Shown: positions 16,001 to 25,822 of the stretch, in pieces | How positions within the stretch are numbered: position 1 is the first letter of the stretch | Layout: each line of letters starts with the position of its first letter | Source of the DNA: Streptomyces canus | GTDB lineage: Bacteria; Actinomycetota; Actinomycetes; Streptomycetales; Streptomycetaceae | DNA length: 64,000 nt | NCBI RefSeq assembly: GCF_001514145.1 | Contig: NZ_KQ948656.1 | Coordinates: forward strand, 682,001 to 746,000 | Direction of reading: 5' to 3' | Notes under the pieces: model-generated | The model's input: only the letters and a program-made list of their open reading frames with translations | Told to the model about the DNA's origin: nothing | Databases searched by the model: none | Translations under genes and position numbers: made by a program

Positions 16001-16444
16001 ATGTCCTACGACCGCTCGGAATTATCCCTGTCGCACCCGCACGACGGACGGGTCCCCTCCCCCACCGCTCTCCGGCCGCCGTCCCCCGCGTCGGCCGGAG
16101 AGCGCCCGGGAAGCGGGACCCGTCAGCGTTCGTGGTCCAGCTACCACCGCGCCCTGCGCGTCCTGCGCCGCGCCTGCCGGTGGCAGCGACGCGTGGCCAC
16201 CCTCGCCGCCCTCGGTTATTTCGCCGTCTTCCTCACCCTCACCGTCAAGGCCCCCGCCCTCATGGCTCGCCCGGCCCCCGGCGGGCTCCCCACCGGCCTG
16301 CTGCTCGCCGTCGTACAGATCCCCGTCACCTGGCTCGCCGTCCTGCTGTTCGAGTACTCGGCACGGCGATTCGTCGATCCCCTGGCCCGCAGGGTCAGCC
16401 GCTACGCGCCACCCGCCGACGGCGACGGACGGGCACAGGCATGA
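16001..16444 (+). CDS. DUF485 small membrane protein
   Basis: A 147-residue protein with a long polar N-terminus and two membrane helices (about 70-90 and 105-128: LAALGYFAVFLTLTVKA, LLAVVQIPVTWLAVLLFEYS). The pattern is that of DUF485 proteins, which are encoded just before sodium:solute symporters such as ActP (YjcH/ActP pairs). A CAGGAG ribosome site lies 7 bases before the ATG. Its stop overlaps the symporter ATG by ATGA. It is probably an accessory subunit. Confidence 0.9.
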   Translation: MSYDRSELSLSHPHDGRVPSPTALRPPSPASAGERPGSGTRQRSWSSYHRALRVLRRACRWQRRVATLAALGYFAVFLTLTVKAPALMARPAPGGLPTGLLLAVVQIPVTWLAVLLFEYSARRFVDPLARRVSRYAPPADGDGRAQA

Positions 16445-18069
16445 CCGACCTCGGCGGCTCCGCGCAGTCCTGGTCCCTGGTCGCGTTCTGCAGCGTCGTC
16501 ACCCTCACGCTCCTGCTGTGCATCCTGACCGGCCCCGACCGCGACGACCTGGAGGAGTTCTACACCGGCTATCGAACGCTGTCCCCGCTGCGCAACGGCC
16601 TGGCGGTCGCCGGCGACTACATCTCCGCCGCGACCGTGCTCACCATCGGCGGGGTCATCGCCCTGTGCGGCTACGACGGAGTCGTCCTGGCCCTGAGCAC
16701 GCTGCTGTCCCTGCTCCTGCTGATGTTCCTGCTCGCCGAACCCCTGCACCACACCGGCCGTTTCACCATGGGTGACGCACTGAGCCGACGTGTCCCCGGG
16801 CGGGCCGTGCGCATCACCGCGTGTGTGGTGACCCTGGTGTCGCTGATCCCGATGATGATCGTGCAACTGGCGGGCGTGGGACAGCTGCTGGCGTTCATCC
16901 TGGGCTTCTCCGACCGTGCCATGCAGACCGGCTGCATCGCCGGCGCCGGCATCCTGATGATCAGTTACGCCGCCCTGGGCGGGATGAGGGGGACCGCGCT
17001 GATCCAGATCATCAAGACGGTGATGCTCCTCGGATCCGGTCTCGTGGTCGCCGTACTCATCCTCGCTACCTTCGGCTGGTACCCGGGCACGCTGGTCGAC
17101 ACCGCCGCGCAGCGCAGCGGGGCCGGCCAGGCGTTCCTTCAGTACGGCCTGCAGTTCGCGGACGGGCCGTACCCCGCAGTGGACATGGTGAGCACGCAGG
17201 TCGCCATCGTGCTCGGCGGCGCCTGTCTGCCGCACGTCACGATGCGGATGTACACCGCGGGCAACGCCCGCCAGGTACGCCGCACGATGTCCTGGGCGGT
17301 GTCCTCGGTCGCCCTGTTCATGCTGGTGATCACCGTCATCGGCCTCGGCGCCACGGCACTGGTCGGCCGCGAGCGGATCACGGCCGCCGACCCGCACGGC
17401 AGCACCGCCTACCTGCTGGGCGCCCGTGCCGTGTTCGGCCCCGACGTCTCCCGCGCCGAGAGCCTGGTGTTCAGCACCGTCACCACGGCGATCTTCCTGA
17501 CCCTTCTGGCGTCCGTCGCCGGGATGACGCTCGCCTGCGCCAACTCCCTGGCGCACGACGTCGCCGCCTCCCGGCACAGGGGGATGCCGGCCCTGCGGGA
17601 GATGACCCTGGCGAGGGCCGGCGCGCTGATCGTGGGCGTACCGGTGGTGCTGCTGGCTGCCCTGGCGCAGCACCGCAGCCTTCAACCGCTGGCCACCCTG
17701 TCCTTCTGCATGGGCGCCTCCGCCCTCGCGCCCGCGCTGGTCTACTCGCTGTTCTGGCGACGCTTCACCAAGTCCGGGCTGCTCAGCACGCTGATCGGCG
17801 GTTCGGTGGCCGTCCTCGCACTGATGCCGGGCACCCGGCTCGTCTCCGGCTCCCCGGCATCAGCGTTCCCGGAGGCCGACCTGAACTGGTTTCCCTTCAC
17901 CACCACCGCCCTGGTCTCCGTACCGGTGGGCTTCGCCTGCGGCTGGCTGGCCACCATCCTGAGCGGACGGCGCAGCGCCCGTCGTGCACGCGAACGGTAC
18001 GCCTGCATCGAGCAAGTGCTCCTCGCCGGGCCTCCTCAGCGCCGCCCGAGCTGGAGCGACAACCACTAG
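16441..18069 (+). CDS. Sodium:solute symporter (SSS family, ActP-like)
   Basis: A 542-residue permease with about thirteen membrane segments. The start EEFYTGYRTLSPLRNGLAVA and DYISAATVLTIGGVIALCGY correspond to the SSS core; AGMTLACANSLAHDVAA is also family-typical. Pairing with a DUF485 gene points to the acetate/short carboxylate branch (ActP, MctC). The ATG overlaps the DUF485 stop; upstream in-frame codons back to 15961 belong to another reading frame of that gene and are rejected. The substrate is inferred only. Confidence 0.9.
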   Translation: MTDLGGSAQSWSLVAFCSVVTLTLLLCILTGPDRDDLEEFYTGYRTLSPLRNGLAVAGDYISAATVLTIGGVIALCGYDGVVLALSTLLSLLLLMFLLAEPLHHTGRFTMGDALSRRVPGRAVRITACVVTLVSLIPMMIVQLAGVGQLLAFILGFSDRAMQTGCIAGAGILMISYAALGGMRGTALIQIIKTVMLLGSGLVVAVLILATFGWYPGTLVDTAAQRSGAGQAFLQYGLQFADGPYPAVDMVSTQVAIVLGGACLPHVTMRMYTAGNARQVRRTMSWAVSSVALFMLVITVIGLGATALVGRERITAADPHGSTAYLLGARAVFGPDVSRAESLVFSTVTTAIFLTLLASVAGMTLACANSLAHDVAASRHRGMPALREMTLARAGALIVGVPVVLLAALAQHRSLQPLATLSFCMGASALAPALVYSLFWRRFTKSGLLSTLIGGSVAVLALMPGTRLVSGSPASAFPEADLNWFPFTTTALVSVPVGFACGWLATILSGRRSARRARERYACIEQVLLAGPPQRRPSWSDNH

Positions 18070-18176
18070 AACTCCCGTGTTTCCGGGTGTCGAGAATGTG
18101 GCGCCGACTCCGTCCCAGGTATGACCGACCCCAACGATTCGTCGGCCGGACCGAGAAGGACAACGGAGGAACAACC

Positions 18177-18677
18177 GTGGACACGAACGAGATCACCGAG
18201 GTTCTGAACCGACCGATCAGTCAGGAGCTGTTGGCTCGCGACGTGACCCGCCTGGCGTACGTCGCCAAGGACGGCACACCCCGCAACGTCCCGGTCGCGT
18301 TCGTCTGGAACGGCTCGGAGATCGTCATGTGCACCTCGAAGAACGCCCCGAAGCTCCCGGCCCTGCGCGAGAACCCGGCGGTCGCCCTGACGATCGACAC
18401 CGAGGTGCACCCGCCCAAGATCCTCCTCATCCGGGGTCGGGCCGAGCTGGACTTCGTCGACGGCATCCCGGAGGAGTATCTCCAGCCGACCACCACCTAC
18501 GAGATGACCCCCGAGCAACGGGTCGAGTGGGAGGCGGAGGTGCGTTCGCTCTACTACGACGGCATGGTCCGCATCGTCGTCACACCGACCTGGGCAAAGC
18601 TGATCGACTTCGAGACGACCCTGCCGAGCGCGGTCGAGGAACTGGTCCGGCAGCGGGAGGAGCGTCAGCGCGCCTGA
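18177..18677 (+). CDS. Pyridoxamine 5'-phosphate oxidase-like FMN/F420-binding protein
   Basis: A 166-residue split-barrel protein: ITEVLNRPISQELLARDV, RLAYVAKDGTPRNVPVAFVW and KLPALRENPAVALTIDTEVH are typical of the general stress FMN/F420-binding group. The GTG start at 18177 is preceded by a strong CGGAGGA site. It is monocistronic, ended by a perfect palindrome shared with the convergent GH35 gene. The substrate is unknown; many homologues reduce quinones or lactones with F420H2, others simply bind flavin. Confidence 0.88.
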   Translation: MDTNEITEVLNRPISQELLARDVTRLAYVAKDGTPRNVPVAFVWNGSEIVMCTSKNAPKLPALRENPAVALTIDTEVHPPKILLIRGRAELDFVDGIPEEYLQPTTTYEMTPEQRVEWEAEVRSLYYDGMVRIVVTPTWAKLIDFETTLPSAVEELVRQREERQRA

Positions 18678-18699
18678 GCACCGTCACGGTGACGCGCCT

Positions 18700-18733
18700 C
18701 TGCTGTCCGTGCCTCGCGAGGCACGGACAGCAG
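18700..18733. terminator. Perfect 34-bp palindrome, bidirectional terminator
   Basis: CTGCTGTCCGTGCCTCG (18700-18716) is directly followed by its exact reverse complement (18717-18733). It lies between the convergent genes ending at 18677 and 18764, so it can stop transcription from both sides. There is no U-tract, as is usual in Streptomyces. Confidence 0.85.
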
Positions 18734-18763
18734 AATCCGGGACCCACTATTTCTGTACGGCCG

Positions 18764-21700
18764 TCAGCCGCACGTCAGTGTCGGTACCGCCCAGTCGCCG
18801 TGGTCGTTGCCGTTGCCGTCGCCGCCGTCGCCGACCTTGAGGTCGACCACCTGGGCGCCGCTGACGTCGACGTCGATGGGGACGGCGGCCTGGCGGCCGC
18901 GGATCGTCGGGGTGGTCAGCAGCGTCTTGCCGTCGGCGATCACGGAGAACGTCACCGTTCCCGCACCACCCGTCTCGTCGTCGACGCCCACTTGCGCCGT
19001 CAACCGCGAGCAGTTTCCGGCGAGGTAGAGCTGGACGTCGCTGAGCGCATTGGTGCCGAGGCCCTTGGCGTACCCCACTCCGCCGATACTGATCGCACGG
19101 CCGTCCCCGGCCGCCTGCTCGCCGACGCTGCTGTCACGCTCCACCGGACCCCATCCGTTGGTGGAAGACAGGAACGGCAGGTCGCTCACAGCGCTCGTCC
19201 CGGCCGGCGGCGCCGGTGGTATCCCGCCGATGATGCGCTCGTCTTCACCAGTGGCCTGCCGTCCGTTCTGCAGGTAGTGCACGGTGGTGGTCAGGGCGGA
19301 CGCGGAGGGCAGTTCCCCTGTCGGTGGCTGGACCTTCCATGCGAAGGTCGCCGATCCGCCCGGCGGCAGGAGCTTGAGGGACACGGGGCTCGTGGCGCTC
19401 ACGCTCCAGCCGTCGGGTGCGGAGAGCGAGGCCGTCGGCCTGGACGCGGGCGGTGCGCCCTTGGGCACCCGCACGGTCGTCCGGGCCGTGAAGGCCTCTC
19501 CCGGCTGAGCCGTGTCGGGCACGTCCAGGGCGACCTCCACTCCCGGACGCTTCGGCATCGCGTACTTCCGGGCGTCGTAACGCGGGCTGTCGTTCTGCGC
19601 GACGCGAAGGGACGAGGCGTAGCTGCCGTAGTCGGTGAGCGAGACCTTGCCGAGGCCCCCCGTGCTGCCGTCCAGGTTCCACACGGCGATGGCGATGCTG
19701 TTGCGGCCGTTCGGGTTCAGGATTCCGTTGGGGACCGGGAACGTGTGCTGCGGGCCGAGGTAGTTGACGTAGTTGCCGACCTGCCAGCCGTTCACGAAGA
19801 GCGTGGCACGGTACTTGCGGGACGGGTCGTCGGTGAACGTCAGGCCGAGTGAGGTGTCCTGGCCGTGGGGCAGGTCCAGAGTGGCATCGGTGCGGTACCA
19901 GGACACCCCGGGGTGGGTGTCGGTCGTCGGCAGGGTGACCCGGTTCCACTTGCCGTCCGGGTAACCCGGGAGGGACCATCCCGCCCGCTCGCCGTACAGG
20001 CCGCCCGTCGAGAGCGGGCCGCGCACCGTGTCCTGCAGGTCCTCGCCACCGCGTACGCCCTGGAGGCGCCAGGTGACGGAGGTCAGCGGGGCTCCGACCA
20101 GGGAAGCGCTGGTGAGGCCGCGCGCGGTCTTGTTGCCGTTGGTCGAGTTGTAGTCCTCCTCGTGCCCCATGTTCACGGTGAGCACGGAGAGGACGTTGTC
20201 GCCCTTGGACTTGACCGAACCGGCCGGGAAGGTGAAGTCGGCGCTGCCTGTGGTCGAGCTGCCCAGGAAGGTGCCGTTGAGCCAGGCGGAGAACGCCTGT
20301 GCGCCTCCGCCGGAGTCCGAGACCAGGTGGATGCCGGTCTCCTTGCCGGTGGTGCGGAAGCGGCCGCGGTACCAGGTGTTGCCGGTGTGGAAGCCGTAGT
20401 CGTCCGCGTAGAGCACCGGCAGCTTGTTGATGCCGGAGACGCTGTTGGTGGTCGTCCTGTCGGCCACCTGCCAGCTGGTGTCGTCGAAGCCGGGGGCCGC
20501 TTCGGGGGACTCCTCGGCGTGCTTCCAGTTCGTCAGGGCCGGCAGGTGTATCGCGGCGGCCGTCGCGATCGTGCCGGTGAGGCTCCGGGTGTCGGTGGCC
20601 CGGGTGTCCACCGGCCGGCCGTTCCAGGTGACGCGGGCCGCGGAGGTGAAAACCTCGATGTTCTTGTCGTCGGCGTTGTCGCCGGTGAGCGCCACCGTAC
20701 GGCCGCCGTTCAGGCTGGTCGCCGTCCGCAGCAGGTGCGTGCCGCGCACCAGGACCGGGCCGGTCGCGGTGTCCTGACGCCAGAACGTCTTCGCGGTGGC
20801 CTTGTCACCCACGAGCAGCAGCAGCGGGCGCTGTCCGGCGCCGCTGACGCTGATCCGGATCAGGCCCTTGTGGGTGTAGTTCAGCCGCAGGTCACCGGTG
20901 GCCGGATCCCAGGTGCTCGTGACGGTGCCGCCGCTGGTGGTCACGGTGGGCTTGGAGGAGTAGCGCAGGACGGTTTCGCCGTCGCTGTCCTGGTCGCCGT
21001 AGAGCACGGCGAGGTCCCGGTCGCCGATGGTCGCGCCGGTCATGATCTCCGAGGTCGAGTACTGCAACTGCGCGTCCCCGAGGCGGTAGTTCGCCACGAT
21101 CACGTGGGAGTCGCGTCCGTCGAGCGTGATCGCGGTGCCCGGCTGCTGGGGGACGACCGGATAGGTCGGCTGCGCGGCGGCGTCACCTGTGGGCACGTCA
21201 ATGGCGTCGATGGCCACGTAGTTGTCGGTGGACCCCGCGCTGTGGGTCCCGGAGACGACGATCTTCAGCGTGTGCGCCCCGGCCGCCAGGCCGGTCTTCT
21301 GGAAGATCACGGCCTGGTTCTCGCCGCCGGAGTCGTCGACCGTCGCCACCTTGGTGCCGTCCAGGTAGACGTCGGCGTTGCCGTGGTTGTTCGTCTTGGA
21401 GCCGATCCAGCGGATCGCGGTGCCGTCGAAGGGGACGGTGACCGAGTCACCGGCCTTGTTGGAGAACGACTCGGTCTTCTTGTAGTCGCCTCCGGTGTAG
21501 CTCTGGTTGGCCACGTGCGACCACGAACCGGCGTACTGGAGCGCGGAGTCCGGGTCGTCCCAGGTGTAGGTGGTGTCCGTGGCCGGCTGGGCGTTGAAGT
21601 CCAGCGAGATGTGGGTCCTGTCGACCGCCGTGGACGTGGAGTTGCCGTGCCGCAGCACATGGAACTGCGTCTTGGTGTCCGGGTTCATCCGGGCGGTGTC

Positions 21701-22939
21701 GACGACCGCGGAGTCGTCCGGTGGCGTGGTCCTGATCGCGTCGGTCTTGGTCAGCGGGGCCACCGACTGCGTGAAGTACCCGATCAGTTTGTCCTCGTCG
21801 TACTTCGGATCGAGCTGTCGGGTCTCGCGGATCGCGGCTCCGTAGTCGTACGACGTGTAGTTCTGCGGCATGCTCAGCCAGCCCCAGTTGGTGCCGCCGT
21901 AGGTCATGTAGAAGCTCTGCGCCGTCGCACCGACCGCGATGTTCTGCTTGTAGAACACGTTGGCGAACTGATCGTTGATGAGCTCGGCGCACTTGTCGTA
22001 ACCCGGACCGCCCCAGGGGTCGAAGGCGCCGCCCTGGAACTCCGGGGAGTAGAGCGGCTTGCCGGCGGGGTGGTCGTAGCTGATGTCGGGGACACCGTTC
22101 CACTTCGAGGGGTTCGAGCAGTCGAAACCCTGCGGATAGGAGTCCGGGCCGTCCACGTCCAGAGCACCGGCACCGGAGTTGAAGGTGCCGTTGTTGTTGC
22201 CGGTCAGCGGCACGGTGATGCCGTCGGCGCGGGCCTTGTCCTCGAGGTGCTGCATGTAGGAGCGGGCGGAGGCGGAGCCGTTGTAGTACTCGTTCTCGAC
22301 CTGGTAGGCGATGACCGACCCGGTGCCGTTGGTGAGTTGATGCCGGGCGATGATTTTGTCGATCTGCGTCAGCCACTCGTCCGCGTACGTGAGGAACCGC
22401 GGGTCGTCGCTGCGGTTGTTCTCGGCCTTGGTGGTCAGCCAGCCGGGCAGGCCGCCGCTGTCGACCTCCGCGTTGATGTACGGCGCGGGGCGCGCGATCA
22501 CGTAGAGCCCGGCTTCCTCGGCCATGTCGAGGAGCTTGTCGACGTCACGTACTCCGGTGAAGTCGTACACGCCCGGCTTGGGCGAGTGGTATCCCCAGTC
22601 GAAGTACAGGGAGGTGGAGTTGAAGCCGGCGGCCTTCATCTTCTGGAAGATGTCCCGCCACAGGTCCGGGCTCGGAAGCCGGAAGTAGTGGAACTCGCCG
22701 GACCAGAGGTAGGTCCGCTTGCCGTCGACAAGGAACGAGTAGCCGTCGAGAGTCACCGTGTGCGCCTGCGCGTTGGCTGCAGGTGGGGCGGTGGATGTCG
22801 GCGCGTCCGCCTCCCGCGCCGTGGCGGGCGCGGCCATGCCCACGGCCAGGGCGATGGTCGCGGCCGTCGCGATGACGGCCCTCCACCACCCACGACGACC
22901 GGGTCTCGCAGTCTCTGAATCGATCGGATGAGCTCGCAC
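18764..22939 (-). CDS. Secreted multidomain GH35 beta-galactosidase
   Basis: A 1391-residue exported enzyme. After a signal peptide (about 1-40, ending PATA) comes a GH35 barrel: WSGEFHYFRLPSPDLWRDIF, acid/base Glu about 215 in QVENEYYN, and nucleophile Glu about 299 in YSPEFQGGAFDPW. Beta-galactosidase domains 2 and 3 follow, with a carbohydrate-binding-like insert (about 490-610), then jelly-roll domains, a NEW3-like domain (about 1160-1270) and a C-terminal NPCBM domain (GVGYAKGLGTNALSDV). GTG 22939 has GGGAGG upstream. It removes terminal beta-galactose from plant or glycan chains. It is unusually long for GH35 because of the extra binding modules. Confidence 0.93.
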   Translation of the reverse strand: MRAHPIDSETARPGRRGWWRAVIATAATIALAVGMAAPATAREADAPTSTAPPAANAQAHTVTLDGYSFLVDGKRTYLWSGEFHYFRLPSPDLWRDIFQKMKAAGFNSTSLYFDWGYHSPKPGVYDFTGVRDVDKLLDMAEEAGLYVIARPAPYINAEVDSGGLPGWLTTKAENNRSDDPRFLTYADEWLTQIDKIIARHQLTNGTGSVIAYQVENEYYNGSASARSYMQHLEDKARADGITVPLTGNNNGTFNSGAGALDVDGPDSYPQGFDCSNPSKWNGVPDISYDHPAGKPLYSPEFQGGAFDPWGGPGYDKCAELINDQFANVFYKQNIAVGATAQSFYMTYGGTNWGWLSMPQNYTSYDYGAAIRETRQLDPKYDEDKLIGYFTQSVAPLTKTDAIRTTPPDDSAVVDTARMNPDTKTQFHVLRHGNSTSTAVDRTHISLDFNAQPATDTTYTWDDPDSALQYAGSWSHVANQSYTGGDYKKTESFSNKAGDSVTVPFDGTAIRWIGSKTNNHGNADVYLDGTKVATVDDSGGENQAVIFQKTGLAAGAHTLKIVVSGTHSAGSTDNYVAIDAIDVPTGDAAAQPTYPVVPQQPGTAITLDGRDSHVIVANYRLGDAQLQYSTSEIMTGATIGDRDLAVLYGDQDSDGETVLRYSSKPTVTTSGGTVTSTWDPATGDLRLNYTHKGLIRISVSGAGQRPLLLLVGDKATAKTFWRQDTATGPVLVRGTHLLRTATSLNGGRTVALTGDNADDKNIEVFTSAARVTWNGRPVDTRATDTRSLTGTIATAAAIHLPALTNWKHAEESPEAAPGFDDTSWQVADRTTTNSVSGINKLPVLYADDYGFHTGNTWYRGRFRTTGKETGIHLVSDSGGGAQAFSAWLNGTFLGSSTTGSADFTFPAGSVKSKGDNVLSVLTVNMGHEEDYNSTNGNKTARGLTSASLVGAPLTSVTWRLQGVRGGEDLQDTVRGPLSTGGLYGERAGWSLPGYPDGKWNRVTLPTTDTHPGVSWYRTDATLDLPHGQDTSLGLTFTDDPSRKYRATLFVNGWQVGNYVNYLGPQHTFPVPNGILNPNGRNSIAIAVWNLDGSTGGLGKVSLTDYGSYASSLRVAQNDSPRYDARKYAMPKRPGVEVALDVPDTAQPGEAFTARTTVRVPKGAPPASRPTASLSAPDGWSVSATSPVSLKLLPPGGSATFAWKVQPPTGELPSASALTTTVHYLQNGRQATGEDERIIGGIPPAPPAGTSAVSDLPFLSSTNGWGPVERDSSVGEQAAGDGRAISIGGVGYAKGLGTNALSDVQLYLAGNCSRLTAQVGVDDETGGAGTVTFSVIADGKTLLTTPTIRGRQAAVPIDVDVSGAQVVDLKVGDGGDGNGNDHGDWAVPTLTCG

Positions 22940-23104
22940 TGCGGCCTCCCTCTCGCCTGAGCGATCAGCATCAAACAGACTCAGGCAAAGTCGAACAGTA
23001 AGGCGGCCGTTGGCTCTGCACAATGGGGCGGTAGAACACGGATGGGGCGGAGGGGACGGCTGACGGCCGAGCGACTGTCAGCGCACAGCCCGATGGCGGG
23101 CCTC

Positions 23105-23155
23105 CCCACTACGCAGAGCTCTCGACCGGAGTTCCAGCCGAGAGCTCTGCGTGGG
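23105..23155. terminator. Long hairpin downstream of broken sensor kinase
   Basis: ACGCAGAGCTCTCG (23111-23124) pairs with CGAGAGCTCTGCGT (23137-23150). The outer CCCCAC/GTGGGG bases extend the stem past a small bulge. It lies downstream of the leftward kinase remnant and fits a factor-independent terminator. Confidence 0.7.
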
Positions 23156-23190
23156 GCCCTTCGCCGCACGAGCGGAACCGTTAGCGCTGG

Positions 23191-24130
<940 letters not shown>

Positions 24131-24143
24131 GAGTGCACACGCC

Positions 24144-24707
24144 TCAGAGTGGCGTCGACGACGACGGCACGAACGGCGCTCCGTGGCCGGGCACGATCAG
24201 GGCCGGGCCGAGGGCCAGGACCTTCTCCCTGGCCGTACGCAGCTGCTCGCGGTCGGGGGCGAAGGGGTCGTCGGCCGGCCCCTCGGCGGTCCACCAGAGG
24301 TGGGTCAGGATGACCAGGCCCTCGGCGGCCGTGACCAGGGTGCTGACGTCCTCCGCGGTGTGGCCGGGGGTCGTCATGAGGGCGATCGACGGCGAGAGCC
24401 GGAATCCGTCGGCGTCACGGTCCTCCCAGATGTCGTCGCGGTAGATGGCCATGTGGTCGTGGAAGCGGGCTTCGGGGAACAAGGCCGCGTTCAGCGTGTG
24501 GTCCGGGTGGTGGTGGCTGAAGACCACGTCGGTGACGTCCTGCGGGCTCAGTCCGTGGTGCGTGAGCGGATCCAGGATGAGCCGGCGGTCCGCGACCATG
24601 CCGGGATCGACGATCGCGATCGTCTCGCCGTCGACGAGCAGGGTGACGGTGCCGGCCACCCGTGCATCGGCGTAGCCAGTGGTCAGTACGTGGAAGGCGG
24701 CGGTCAT
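24144..24707 (-). CDS. MBL-fold metallo-hydrolase
   Basis: A 187-residue metallo-beta-lactamase-fold protein. The metal site HHHPDH (FSHHHPDHTLNAALF), LMTTPGHTAEDVSTLV and IVPGHGAPFVPS are present. Size and motifs recall the small MBLAC1-like or lactonase-like branch. ATG 24707 has AGGAG upstream; the frame extends further but without a site. It is 137 bases downstream of the FCD-GntR gene in the same direction. The substrate is unknown. Confidence 0.88.
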   Translation of the reverse strand: MTAAFHVLTTGYADARVAGTVTLLVDGETIAIVDPGMVADRRLILDPLTHHGLSPQDVTDVVFSHHHPDHTLNAALFPEARFHDHMAIYRDDIWEDRDADGFRLSPSIALMTTPGHTAEDVSTLVTAAEGLVILTHLWWTAEGPADDPFAPDREQLRTAREKVLALGPALIVPGHGAPFVPSSSTPL

Positions 24708-24844
24708 CGGGGACTCCTCGGGTGAAGGTGTTGGGAACGGACGAACGCGGGCTCGGGCCGTCTCGCGGGTCATGTGGGAGAGTCTTCTGCATTTTCGGCT
24801 CGGCCCCCGACCTCGTGGCACCGCCGGTGTGCCGCGCTCGCCCA

Positions 24845-25564
24845 TCAGCCCGAGGCCGTGCCGGAGGGCAGGGCTTCGGCCGAGCGCAGGTGCTGCCTCA
24901 GCCACTTCTCGGTGTTGCTCACGTGCAGCAGCGCCGCGGCCTGACTCAGCGCCGCGTCGCGTGCGGACAGGGCCGCGAAGATCGCCTCGTGCTCGGCGAG
25001 GGTGCGGCCCGCCGCCTGGATGTCGACCAGACCGCGCCAGATCCGGGCACGCAGCGTACGGCCGGAAATGCCCTCCAGGAGGGCGAGCAGGGATTCGTTG
25101 CCCGTGGCCGAGACGACGGCCCGGTGGAAGGCCGCGTCATGGGCGTTGAGCCGTTCGACGTCGTCACGGGCCTCGCGCATGGCGTCCAAGTGCCCCTTCA
25201 CTTCGGCCAGTTGGTCGTCGGAGATCCGGGTCGCGGCAAGGCCCGTGGCAACCGGTTCGAGAAGCCGCCGTACCTCCATGAGGTCCTGGAGAGCGACCGA
25301 GTCACCCTGCAACAGCTCCACCGCTCCCCCGAGTCCCTCCAGGAGAAGGCTCGGTTGCAGGCTGGTCACATAGGTACCGTCGCCCCGCCGGACCTCCAGG
25401 ACCCGCGCGACGGCCAGGGCCTTGACGGCTTCCCGGGCGAGGTTGCGGGACAGTCCCAGCTGTGCGGCCAGGTCCGGCTCCGGAGGGAGCTTCGACCCCG
25501 GAGGCAGGGCTCCGGTCCGGATCAACTCACGGATCTGCTCGATCGCCTTGTCTGTCAGAGACAC
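24845..25564 (-). CDS. FCD-domain GntR-family transcriptional regulator
   Basis: A 239-residue FadR-type regulator: winged helix with PPGSKLPPEPDLAAQLGLSR and REAVKALAVARVLEVRRGDG, then an FCD ligand-binding domain (MEVRRLLEPVATGLAA, HDAAFHRAVVSATGNESLLA). The GTG at 25564 follows GAAAGGGA; upstream codons to 25690 lack support. It is divergent from the GH29 fucosidase gene, and the region between holds an inverted pair ACATGTGATGT/ACATCACATG, so it may control fucoside degradation. The effector is likely a sugar acid or similar, not determined. Confidence 0.9.
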   Translation of the reverse strand: MSLTDKAIEQIRELIRTGALPPGSKLPPEPDLAAQLGLSRNLAREAVKALAVARVLEVRRGDGTYVTSLQPSLLLEGLGGAVELLQGDSVALQDLMEVRRLLEPVATGLAATRISDDQLAEVKGHLDAMREARDDVERLNAHDAAFHRAVVSATGNESLLALLEGISGRTLRARIWRGLVDIQAAGRTLAEHEAIFAALSARDAALSQAAALLHVSNTEKWLRQHLRSAEALPSGTASG

Positions 25565-25655
25565 CGCGCATCCCTTTCTCCACGTTGCGCCCCGACCCGT
25601 GCCGCAGTCCGCATGCCAAGGGTGACGTTGATGATACTGGGGTGCGTTCGACGCA

Positions 25656-25765
25656 AGACATGTGATGTTTCCTTGCCGGCATATACGCAATAAAGCGCAA
25701 CTAAGAGGACAAGTCGCCTCACCGCGTAGTCATATTCATCCCTGCATGCCGATTGACATCACATG
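25656..25765. promoter_or_regulatory. Inverted ACATGTGATG elements between GntR and GH29 genes
   Basis: ACATGTGATGT at 25658-25668 and ACATCACATG at 25756-25765 are inverted copies of one 10-base motif about 90 bases apart. One copy lies near each divergent gene, a layout compatible with a regulator binding and looping at both promoters. Confidence 0.4.
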
Positions 25766-25822
25766 GAGACATGACAGACCGTCATGCGTAACAAGCTGCC
25801 CTTCCGCCCCAGGGATGTCTCC

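Noticed and set aside
15961..16440. N-terminal extension of the symporter
   Set aside because: Arg/Pro-rich out-of-frame reading of the DUF485 gene; ATGA overlap at 16441 marks the true start.
19865..22918. A 1017-codon plus-strand frame opposite GH35
   Set aside because: Val/Gly/Arg-rich shadow without motifs; the minus strand has a complete, well-conserved GH35.
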